A DNA stretch of 8,389 bases from assembly GCA_026418955.1 (NCBI GenBank), contig JAOAAI010000099.1, positions 1 through 8,389 on the forward strand, in the 5' to 3' direction. A program made the position numbers and the translations under genes. The notes under the pieces are model-generated. The model did no database searches. It was not told the origin of the DNA and saw nothing but the letters and a program-made list of their open reading frames with translations. This document shows positions 1-6,263 of the stretch, piece by piece (the first letter of the stretch is position 1; each line of letters opens with the position of its first letter). This stretch comes from Candidatus Goldiibacteriota bacterium. Its GTDB lineage: Bacteria > Oederibacteriota > PGYV01 > DSYL01.

Positions 1-20
1 ATATAGAGATGTAAGGTGAG

Positions 21-27
21 AAGGAGG
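21..27 (+). promoter_or_regulatory. Shine-Dalgarno of the oxidoreductase gamma-subunit gene
   Basis: AAGGAGG lies five bases before the ATG at 33 and is a full-strength ribosome binding site, which fixes that start. All three forward frames close upstream of it (TAG at 4-6, TAA at 12-14, TGA at 17-19), so any gene entering from the left ends by base 19 and lies very close, as expected inside an operon. None of the five genes further right has a site this good. Confidence 0.85.
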
Positions 28-32
28 ATAAA

Positions 33-569
33 ATGTATATCGGTGTAAGATTAAGTGGATTTGGTGGACAAGGTATAGTTTCAGGTGGAATATTACTTGC
101 ATATGCTGGAATGCTTGAAGGCAAAAATGTAAGTTTTTTCCCATCATATGGTGCAGAAATGCGTGGAGGAACTGCGAACTGTTCTGTTGTTATAAGTGAT
201 GATGAAGTTGCAAGTCCTGTTGTCACACGTCCTGATGTTGCAGTAGTTTTTAATGAACCATCTTTTGCAAAGTTTGAGCCTCTTGTAAAAAATGGAGGTA
301 TATTAATTATAAACGAGTCTCTTATTAATTCTAAGTCTAATAGAAAAGATATAAAAATAATCGAAGTTCCTTTAAATGCTATTGCAGATAAACTTGGCAA
401 TTCAAAAGTAATAAATATGATTGCCTTGGGAGTTTTAGCAAAGGTGACTGGTGTTATAAAGCCTCACTCGCTAATTAATGCAATTCCAAATGTATATAAA
501 AAATTGAAGTTTGATTTGATAGAGATAAATAAAAAAGCAGTTGAGGAAGGATATAATTTTTTAAATTGA
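33..569 (+). CDS. korC: 2-oxoacid:ferredoxin oxidoreductase, gamma subunit (KorC/VorC type)
   Basis: This 178-residue protein is the gamma subunit of a cytoplasmic, CoA-dependent 2-oxoacid:ferredoxin oxidoreductase. Such enzymes oxidatively decarboxylate 2-oxoacids (2-oxoglutarate, branched-chain oxoacids or pyruvate) to acyl-CoA, CO2 and reduced ferredoxin. The whole length is one POR gamma domain (Pfam POR family). It shows the glycine-rich opening GFGGQG at residues 9-14, the hallmark SYGAEMRGGTANC at 38-50, RPDVAVVFNEPS at 67-78 and the ALGVLAKVTG helix at 131-140. The length is normal for a free-standing gamma subunit, so nothing is missing. Alpha, beta and ferredoxin-like subunits are not in the window and are expected just upstream. 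The next gene is 531 bases away, which makes this the likely operon end. Family membership is secure. The substrate class (Kor, Vor or Por) is inferred from overall similarity to KorC and is less sure. Confidence 0.9.
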   Translation: MYIGVRLSGFGGQGIVSGGILLAYAGMLEGKNVSFFPSYGAEMRGGTANCSVVISDDEVASPVVTRPDVAVVFNEPSFAKFEPLVKNGGILIINESLINSKSNRKDIKIIEVPLNAIADKLGNSKVINMIALGVLAKVTGVIKPHSLINAIPNVYKKLKFDLIEINKKAVEEGYNFLN

Positions 570-578
570 TTTTTGTAT

Positions 579-592
579 ATTTTTATAAAAAT
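579..592. terminator. AT-only palindrome after korC, weak terminator candidate
   Basis: ATTTTTATAAAAAT is a perfect 14-base palindrome ten bases after the korC stop. It is followed by TTTTG and then a run of seven T (601-606 plus the preceding T at 600). Position and T-runs suit a Rho-independent terminator, but the stem has no G-C pair and would be weak. In DNA this AT-rich such palindromes occur by chance, so the call is tentative. Confidence 0.2.
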
Positions 593-765
593 TTTGTAAT
601 TTTTTTAAAGTTAGAAGTGAACATTTGAAAATTAAGAGAATTGAAATAAAAGAGTTTTTTATTTCCACATAATTTATTAATGTTACAATAATTAACGAAA
701 ATAATAAATAATTGGAAGATTTTAAAAAAAATAAGTAAAGCAATTGAGAGGAGTTTGAAGTTGTT

Positions 766-805
766 ATCTTTGATATGATTTAAGTAATCATATAATGACA
801 AAGAT
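766..805. repeat. long imperfect hairpin / dyad overlapping a TATAAT box
   Basis: ATCTTTG (766-772) plus ATATGATT (773-780) pair with AATCATAT (786-793) plus CAAAGAT (799-805). This makes 15 base pairs around a five-base TAAGT loop, with one five-base bulge (AATGA, 794-798) on the 3' side. AGTTGT (759-764) can pair with ACAACT (834-839) to enclose it, and CCTA/TAGG (806-809/818-821) adds a small second hairpin, so the segment could fold as a three-way junction. No T-run follows, so it is not a standard terminator. The dyad also covers a perfect TATAAT (791-796) with TTGATA at 770-775, only 15 bases apart, so it could be an operator on DNA. The pairing is directly visible; RNA or operator function is inference. 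Confidence 0.5.
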
Positions 806-861
806 CCTAAACGTGCCTAGGTTATGTGAAAATACAACTACTGAGGTATGTTAAAAATATT

Positions 862-890
862 TTGAGATTTTGGAAAAGGAAATTTATACA
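862..890 (+). promoter_or_regulatory. sigma70-like promoter candidate for the transporter run
   Basis: TTGAGA (862-867) matches five of six bases of the -35 consensus. It is separated by 17 bases from TATACA (885-890), which matches four of six bases of the -10 consensus. Transcription would begin near 897, giving a leader of about 200 bases before the first ABC gene that includes both downstream inverted repeats. The rival TTGATA-15-TATAAT at 770-796 has a better -10 but a short spacer. AT-rich DNA yields many chance matches, so this is only the best-spaced candidate. Confidence 0.3.
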
Positions 891-920
891 AAGATGATTT
901 ATAATTTAAAATTTATTTTT

Positions 921-1018
921 AAGTATTCGGATTTAGATATTGATATGAGTAATAGTTTAATTTTATGAATGAAAAAAAGATATGTAATTAAATTATTTTT
1001 AAATAAAACCGAATTCTT
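921..1018. repeat. 15-base inverted repeat with 68-base loop
   Basis: Bases 921-935 (AAGTATTCGGATTTA) pair with 1004-1018 (TAAAACCGAATTCTT) at 13 of 15 positions. The core ATTCGG/CCGAAT is perfect and contains three G-C pairs, unusual in this spacer. The two arms enclose an AT-rich loop. It could be a leader RNA stem upstream of the ABC genes or a small element end pair. I see no target-site duplication or transposase, and chance cannot be excluded. Confidence 0.3.
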
Positions 1019-1051
1019 TGTATTAGCTCAAATAATATTTTTGAATACAAA
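1017..1051. repeat. 8-base perfect inverted repeat in the ABC gene leader
   Basis: TTTGTATT (1017-1024) is the exact reverse complement of AATACAAA (1044-1051), with a 19-base loop. It lies 49 bases before the first ABC gene. Its left arm overlaps the right arm of the 921-1018 repeat by two bases, so both cannot form fully in the same RNA. No strong T-run follows, so terminator function is not supported. Confidence 0.25.
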
Positions 1052-1100
1052 AATGTTTTAGCAAAAGTAATACTTAAAGGAAAGAATGTGATTTATATAT

Positions 1101-2852
1101 ATGGAATACTACGAGAAAGGAGAAATAAAATCTAGGGAAAAAATAAATTATAAAAGAATCCTCAAACTAATTAAATTATTGATATTTCCATATAGAGCAG
1201 TTTTTTTAAAACTTTTAGTGTTTTTCAGCTTCGCTACTATATTAAGAATGAGTGGACCGATACTGATAAAACATATAATAGACTATGCTTTAGCTAAAAA
1301 AAATTTAGCATATGTTATTAATGGGGCCTTTTTGTTTTTAGGAATAAATATTGTTTTCTTTATTGTTAATTATTATTCTTTAGTATTATTGATAAAAACT
1401 GGACAGAAAATAATTTTTGAATTGAAAAATAAGATTTATTATCATATATTAAAATTTGATATAGATTATTTTTCTAAAAATAATCCTGGTAAAATTGCTG
1501 CAAGAATTCAAAGTGATACGACATCAGTTTATGAAATATTTAGTGAGTTTTCAATAACAATGTTTGTAGATATTATTGTTTTTATAACAATATTTAGCAT
1601 AATGTATTATCATAGTCCAAGTCTTACTTTAATAATTTTTCCAATGATTTTAATTGCTTTTGTTATTATTTTTGTTTTTGTTAAGAAAAGTCAGATGATA
1701 TTTGTTGAAGTTAGAAGAAAAATTGCAGAATTAACTTCATTTTTATCTGAATTTCTTAACATTCATTCTATTGTAAAAATTTATAGAAGTGAAGATAAAG
1801 TTAGAGAAAAATTTGAAAAATTAAATTTTGATAAATTTTTGAAAACAATTTCTGCTGAATATATAGCAATATTCTTTTTTTTATCTGTTATGTTATTTGA
1901 TCCTATATCTAAATCTATAATATTTGGATACGGGGGATTAAAAGTTTTAGATAATCAATTGACGGTAGGTACAATTGTGATGTTTATTTTATATATTGGT
2001 CAACTTTTTGAACCAATTTTTAGATTTTCAGAATATGTTGGAATAATACAAAAATCATTTGCTGCATTAGAAAGAGTTAATAGGATATTGGAAATTACTC
2101 CTAAAATTGTAAGTGGTAAAAAGTTTATAGATTCATTTGATTATATCGAATTTATTGATGTATGGATGAAATATCCTGAAAGTGACTGGATTTTGAAAAA
2201 TTTATCGTTTAGGTTAGAAAAAGGAAAAACGCTTGCAATTGTTGGAAGAACTGGAGAAGGTAAAACTACAATTGCAAATGTTATATTTAGATTTTATGAT
2301 TATCAAAAAGGCAAAATACTTATTAACGGAATGAATTTAAAAGAGCTTAATGTTGAGTCTCTTAGAAAAAAAATTGGACTTGTACAACAAGATATATATC
2401 TTTTTCCTGTAAGTTTAAAAGATAATTTAAGATTGATGGATGATGAAATTTCTGAAGAAAAAATATATTATGCTATAGAAACTCTTAATCTTTCTAATTT
2501 TTATAAAAAATATCCTTTAAATATGGAAATAAAAGAAAAAGGAAAAAATCTTTCTGCTGGAGAAAAACAGATAATATCTCTTACAAGGGCTCTGGTTTTG
2601 GATCAAGATTTAATTATTTTAGATGAAGCTACTTCAAATGTTGATCCATATACTGAAAATTTAATCACAAGCGCTATAAAAAATATTATGAAACATAAAA
2701 CGCTTATAGTTATTGCTCATAGACTTACTACTATTATTAATTCGGATTATATTGGTTTTCTTAAAGATGGTAAGTTTATTGAATTTGGAACTCACCATGA
2801 GCTGTTAAATTTGAAGAGAGAGTATTATAGTTATTTTGTTTGTAATTTCTAA
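1101..2852 (+). CDS. ABC exporter half-transporter A, catalytic Walker B, degenerate signature
   Basis: This 583-residue protein is a membrane-domain/ATPase fusion of the MsbA/multidrug (subfamily B) exporter type in the inner membrane. After a basic cytosolic head of about 35 residues come six predicted membrane segments (near 36-60, 72-95, 151-170, 174-195, 253-280 and 288-305). The nucleotide-binding domain follows from about 348: A-loop Tyr358, Walker A GRTGEGKTT 382-390, Q-loop Gln430, signature LSAGE 484-488, Walker B LIILDE 504-509 with catalytic Glu509, D-loop SNVD 512-515 and switch His540. The signature departs from LSGGQ, as in one partner of heterodimeric exporters. The ATG at 1101 is the first possible start, since TGA at 1089-1091 closes the frame upstream. 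AGGA at 1078-1081 is too distant to be a good ribosome site. Its partner begins five bases downstream. The substrate (lipid, drug or peptide) cannot be told. Confidence 0.92.
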   Translation: MEYYEKGEIKSREKINYKRILKLIKLLIFPYRAVFLKLLVFFSFATILRMSGPILIKHIIDYALAKKNLAYVINGAFLFLGINIVFFIVNYYSLVLLIKTGQKIIFELKNKIYYHILKFDIDYFSKNNPGKIAARIQSDTTSVYEIFSEFSITMFVDIIVFITIFSIMYYHSPSLTLIIFPMILIAFVIIFVFVKKSQMIFVEVRRKIAELTSFLSEFLNIHSIVKIYRSEDKVREKFEKLNFDKFLKTISAEYIAIFFFLSVMLFDPISKSIIFGYGGLKVLDNQLTVGTIVMFILYIGQLFEPIFRFSEYVGIIQKSFAALERVNRILEITPKIVSGKKFIDSFDYIEFIDVWMKYPESDWILKNLSFRLEKGKTLAIVGRTGEGKTTIANVIFRFYDYQKGKILINGMNLKELNVESLRKKIGLVQQDIYLFPVSLKDNLRLMDDEISEEKIYYAIETLNLSNFYKKYPLNMEIKEKGKNLSAGEKQIISLTRALVLDQDLIILDEATSNVDPYTENLITSAIKNIMKHKTLIVIAHRLTTIINSDYIGFLKDGKFIEFGTHHELLNLKREYYSYFVCNF

Positions 2853-2857
2853 AGAAT

Positions 2858-4570
2858 ATGAGTATTGTTAAACTTTTGCAATGGATCTCGCAATATTGGA
2901 AAAAACATAAGTTTAGATTATTTTTGATAGTTAGTTTAGGTATAATAAGTGCCTATCTCCAAGCATCGATACCATTTTATATAAGAAAAATTATTAATAG
3001 TTTGAATAATAATCAAAATAAAGAATATATTTTGTTGAATGCTTTTTTAATATTTGGACTTGGTTTTTTTCATTTTATTGTAAATCTTTTTGCACAGCGT
3101 AATAGAGCTTATATGAACTATAGAATTGAATATGAAATTAGGAATAAAACTTTTGTACAAATTCTTAATCTTGATGAATATTTTTTTTATAAATTTACAA
3201 ATGGAGATATCATTGCCAGGTTAATAGATGATATTTCTGAAAAAATAGCCTGGTTTTCATGTTCTGGAGTTTTTAGATGTGTTCAAGCTGTCTTTACCTT
3301 AACTGCAGTTATTTCTGTTATGGTATATATAAATCCTTTACTTACAGCTATAGCTTTATTTCCTATGCCTTTTATGGTTTTAGTTATAATCAAGTTAGGC
3401 AATTCTCTTAGCAAAAAATATGATGAACTTCAAAAAAGTATAAGTAATGTTTATGATTTTCTTGAAGTTAGTTTTGCTGGTATAAAACCAATAAAAGCAA
3501 ATTTAAAAGAAAAGAATTTTAGTATTAAATTTTCTGAAGTAACACATAATCAGTTAGAAAAATCAATTGATTCAGAAAGACTTCAAGTTTTTATTCATTA
3601 TATATTCTTTTTTTCAGCAACTTTTGGAATTTTTTTAGTATATCTTTATGGAGGATATTCAGCACTGAAAGGGAAAATTACAATAGGTGATTTAGTAGCA
3701 TTTCAAGTTTATGTTTTTATGATAATATGGCCATTTTCTGATATAAGTCAATTTTTTATTTCAGCCAAAAAAGCTTCAACAAGTGTAAAAAGGGTAGACG
3801 AAATAATCAAATTTAATCCAAGTTTTATAGATAAAGATTCATTTATTAAGATTGAAAATATAGAAATGATAAAAATAGAGAAGTTAGATCTTTGTATAGG
3901 TTCTAAAAAAATTTTAGATAAAGTTCATTTAACTGCTAAAAAAAATCAAAAGATTGCTATCGTAGGTATGATTGGTAGTTCTAAATCAACATTTTTGAAA
4001 GTTATTTCAAGATTGATACCATATGATTGTGGGTTATTTGAAATAAATGGAATAGATGTTAATGGGATTTCAATCAATAGTTATTATTCTAATGTTGGAT
4101 ATGTTTCTCAAGAATCTCAAATAATTTCTGATACTATACTTAATAATATAACTATGTATAAAAATTATCCCTGGGAAGAGGTTGAAGATGTTATAAAAAG
4201 AGTACAACTTGATAAAGATATATATACTATGCCAGAGGGAGTTAAAACTAAAATTGGTAGTCATGGATTTAGTTTATCAGGGGGACAGAGACAAAGGATT
4301 GCTTTAGCAAGAGCTTTAATAAAAAAACCAAAACTTCTTGTACTTGATGATGCTACAAATCAAATTGATGTTAAAACAGAAAAAAAGATCTGGAATGAAA
4401 TTGAGAAGTTGGATATCATCATAATATTTGTTACTCATCGTAAATATCTCCTTGAAAATGCTGATTTTATATATGTTATGGATAAAGGTAGAATTGTTGA
4501 GTTTGGTAGTCATTTGTCTTTGATTAATTCTAATACTTTATATAAAAAAATTTATATGGAATATAAATGA
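2858..4570 (+). CDS. ABC exporter half-transporter B, Asp-type Walker B, canonical signature
   Basis: This 570-residue inner-membrane half-exporter starts five bases after the preceding stop and is surely co-transcribed with it. Six membrane segments fall near 20-45, 60-80, 138-158, 160-180, 247-268 and 277-300, followed by an ATPase domain from about 335. The signature LSGGQ (473-477), Q-loop Gln418 and switch His527 are canonical. Three features are degenerate: Walker A reads GMIGSSKST (370-378), with Ser375 where the family has glycine; Walker B is LLVLDD (493-498), with Asp498 in place of the catalytic Glu; and no aromatic residue stands at the A-loop (Ile347 region). This is the expected partner of half-transporter A: its LSGGQ completes A's catalytic site, while its own Walker motifs face A's LSAGE in a non-hydrolytic site. 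The pairing is inference but strongly supported. The substrate is unknown. Confidence 0.92.
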   Translation: MSIVKLLQWISQYWKKHKFRLFLIVSLGIISAYLQASIPFYIRKIINSLNNNQNKEYILLNAFLIFGLGFFHFIVNLFAQRNRAYMNYRIEYEIRNKTFVQILNLDEYFFYKFTNGDIIARLIDDISEKIAWFSCSGVFRCVQAVFTLTAVISVMVYINPLLTAIALFPMPFMVLVIIKLGNSLSKKYDELQKSISNVYDFLEVSFAGIKPIKANLKEKNFSIKFSEVTHNQLEKSIDSERLQVFIHYIFFFSATFGIFLVYLYGGYSALKGKITIGDLVAFQVYVFMIIWPFSDISQFFISAKKASTSVKRVDEIIKFNPSFIDKDSFIKIENIEMIKIEKLDLCIGSKKILDKVHLTAKKNQKIAIVGMIGSSKSTFLKVISRLIPYDCGLFEINGIDVNGISINSYYSNVGYVSQESQIISDTILNNITMYKNYPWEEVEDVIKRVQLDKDIYTMPEGVKTKIGSHGFSLSGGQRQRIALARALIKKPKLLVLDDATNQIDVKTEKKIWNEIEKLDIIIIFVTHRKYLLENADFIYVMDKGRIVEFGSHLSLINSNTLYKKIYMEYK

Positions 4571-4594
4571 ATTTAGTGTAGTTTGTATAAATTT

Positions 4595-4616
4595 ATTAAA
4601 ATTATAAAATTTTAAT
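4595..4616. repeat. 8-base inverted repeat abutting the exchanger start codon
   Basis: ATTAAAAT (4595-4602) and ATTTTAAT (4609-4616) are perfect inverted arms around TATAAA, and the right arm ends at the base before the ATG at 4617. There is no Shine-Dalgarno in this 46-base gap. The repeat could be an operator or an RNA stem affecting initiation, but every pair is A-T and chance is a real alternative. Confidence 0.25.
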
Positions 4617-6263
4617 ATGATGTTGTTTAGTGAAATTTTTGTAAATCCTATAATTTCAAGTTTATTTTCTTTATCTATTACTATTTTAACTGGTCTTTTA
4701 ATAGGGGAAATTAAAATTGGTGGAGTTAAAATTGGAATAGCTGGTACTCTTTTTTCTGGAATCATTTTGTCATATTTTGGTATAAAATATGACGAAAATG
4801 TATTACATTTTTTGAGAGATTTTGGATTAATACTTTTTGTGTCTGCAATAGGAATGCAAGTTGGCACTGGCTTTTTTTCATCTTTTAAAAAAAATGGAAT
4901 TCTTCTTAATTTTTATGCTTTTATTGTAGTCTTAGGAAATATAATCTTATTATTCATAATAAAATATTTTTTAATTGATGATAGTCTTAAAATTATTGGT
5001 TTATATTGTGGTGCTGTAACAAACACTCCTGCTCTCGCATCTGCTCAGGATTCTATTAGAGCTATAAATAATTATGCGAATATTTCAGATGTAACTTCTT
5101 CTTATGCTATAGCTTATCCTGGTGCTATTTTTGCTATTATTTTGGCTATGATAGTTTTGAAAAAGATTTTTAAGATTGATTTATCAAATTTCCAATCAAA
5201 TGTTATTTTTCAAAAAGAGGTTATTGAAAACAGGACGATACTTATTGAAAATCCAAATATTAACATGATAAAAATATCACAAATTCCTGCTATGGAAGAA
5301 CTCAATATTATAATAACAAGATTAAAAAGGGGGGATAAAATAAATGTTGCTCTTCCTGATACTTTGGTAATGTGTGGTGATATTATTCTTGCTGTTGGAA
5401 AAAAAGAAAATCTCGATAAGTTTGAAAAAATAGTTGGTAAAACTGTAGATGTGGATCTTAAAAAAAGTGCTGAAAGAATAGTCAATACTAGAGTAGTAGT
5501 TACTAATAAATCACTTATAGGGAAAAAAATTTCTGAAACTTTGATACCTTCTTATGGAGTTGTAGTAACGAGAGTATCAAGATCAGATGTTGAATTTTTA
5601 GTTTCTGATGAATATGAAATAAATTTTGCAGATCAATTAGTGTTAGTTGGTGAGGAAGATAATGTGAAGAGAGCATCTAGCTATATTGGTAATTCACCTA
5701 AAGAGCTTAATCATCCACATTTGATGCCTATTTTTATTGGAATAATCTTTGGAATAATTATAGGAAGTATTCCTTTTTCTTTTCCTTTTATATCTAAACC
5801 AATTAAATTAGGACTTGCAGGAGGTCTTCTTGTTAGTGCTGTTTTTTTCTCGAACTTACATCATATAGGTAAAATTAGTTGGTATATTCCACCACCAGCA
5901 AATATAATGCTTAGGGAGTTGGGTATTGTTATTTTTTTAAGTTCAGTAGGGCTTAAATCTGGTGATAATTTCTTTACTATGTTGTTTACTTTAAATGGTT
6001 TTTATATGGTGATTCTTGGCTTTTTAATTTCCTTTTTACCTGTATTTATAGTTGGATTTATTTTGATTAAATATTATAAACAAAATTATTTAGGTGTTTG
6101 TGGACTTATGAGTGGTTCTATGACTGATCCACCTGCTCTTGCATGGGCACAGAGTTTATCAGATTCAAGTCTTGTTTCTATGTATTATGCTTCTGTATAT
6201 CCTTTAACAATGTTTCTTAGAATTATATCAGCTCAAATTCTTGTAATGATTTTTTATGATTAA
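4617..6263 (+). CDS. AspT/YidE-type antiporter with two RCK_C domains
   Basis: This 548-residue protein belongs to the aspartate:alanine exchanger (AAEx) family of inner-membrane transporters, which includes AspT, SucE and E. coli YidE and YbjL. Known members exchange or export small amino acids or dicarboxylates. The architecture is complete: a first hydrophobic Asp-Al_Ex half (about 12-182), two tandem TrkA-C/RCK_C regulatory domains (about 205-280 and 287-358), and a second Asp-Al_Ex half (about 368-546). The internal duplication shows in the paired motifs GAVTNTPALASAQ (132-144) and GSMTDPPALAWAQ (500-512). Length matches the family. It starts with ATGATG and has no visible ribosome binding site; the following gene's ATG lies inside its last codons, suggesting translational coupling. 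RCK_C domains generally bind small ligands, so transport may be gated by a nucleotide or ion. The family call is firm; the substrate is not determinable. Confidence 0.9.
   Translation: MMLFSEIFVNPIISSLFSLSITILTGLLIGEIKIGGVKIGIAGTLFSGIILSYFGIKYDENVLHFLRDFGLILFVSAIGMQVGTGFFSSFKKNGILLNFYAFIVVLGNIILLFIIKYFLIDDSLKIIGLYCGAVTNTPALASAQDSIRAINNYANISDVTSSYAIAYPGAIFAIILAMIVLKKIFKIDLSNFQSNVIFQKEVIENRTILIENPNINMIKISQIPAMEELNIIITRLKRGDKINVALPDTLVMCGDIILAVGKKENLDKFEKIVGKTVDVDLKKSAERIVNTRVVVTNKSLIGKKISETLIPSYGVVVTRVSRSDVEFLVSDEYEINFADQLVLVGEEDNVKRASSYIGNSPKELNHPHLMPIFIGIIFGIIIGSIPFSFPFISKPIKLGLAGGLLVSAVFFSNLHHIGKISWYIPPPANIMLRELGIVIFLSSVGLKSGDNFFTMLFTLNGFYMVILGFLISFLPVFIVGFILIKYYKQNYLGVCGLMSGSMTDPPALAWAQSLSDSSLVSMYYASVYPLTMFLRIISAQILVMIFYD

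Larger units (their letters stand above)
570..1100. other. 531-base spacer without an intact gene
   Basis: No complete gene of ordinary length is supported here on either strand. The spacer is even more AT-rich than the genes, except for a patch at about 795-851 (21 of 57 bases are G or C). Contents from left to right are an all-AT palindrome after korC, a long hairpin at 766-805 inside a possible outer pairing 759-764/834-839, a sigma70-like promoter candidate at 862-890, a 15-base inverted repeat 921-935/1004-1018, and a smaller one 1017-1024/1044-1051. The forward frame at positions divisible by three has only two stops (852, 966) between 774 and 1058, fewer than such AT-rich DNA should give, so a decayed gene is possible. 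The spacer most likely holds the end of the korC operon and the promoter and leader of the transporter run. Confidence 0.6.

Noticed and set aside
561..801. Overlapping reverse-strand ORFs in the spacer (561-743 and 583-801)
   Set aside because: They overlap each other in different frames, are rich in Phe, Ile, Leu, Asn and Lys as AT-rich noise is, and show no recognisable domain; one also runs into the end of korC.
1086..1091. ATG just after AAAGGAAAG as an alternative start for the first ABC gene
   Set aside because: It is in frame, but the next codon is TGA, so it cannot initiate the ABC protein.
570..1100. CRISPR array, tRNA, integron attC or insertion sequence in the spacer
   Set aside because: There are no evenly spaced direct repeats, no cloverleaf or T-loop motif, no matching attC core pair, and no transposase I can recognise or target duplication.
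1117..1122. AAGGAG inside the first ABC gene as a ribosome site for a later start
   Set aside because: No ATG, GTG or TTG stands at a suitable distance in the ABC frame; the bases are simply codons for Lys-Gly-Glu.
4070..4867. Reverse-strand ORFs within the second ABC gene and the exchanger start
   Set aside because: They lie opposite well-conserved coding sequence with clear ABC motifs and are shadows of it.
5210..5485. Reverse-strand 91-codon ORF inside the exchanger gene
   Set aside because: It is opposite the RCK_C region of a complete family member; its serine-rich translation is typical of an antisense shadow.
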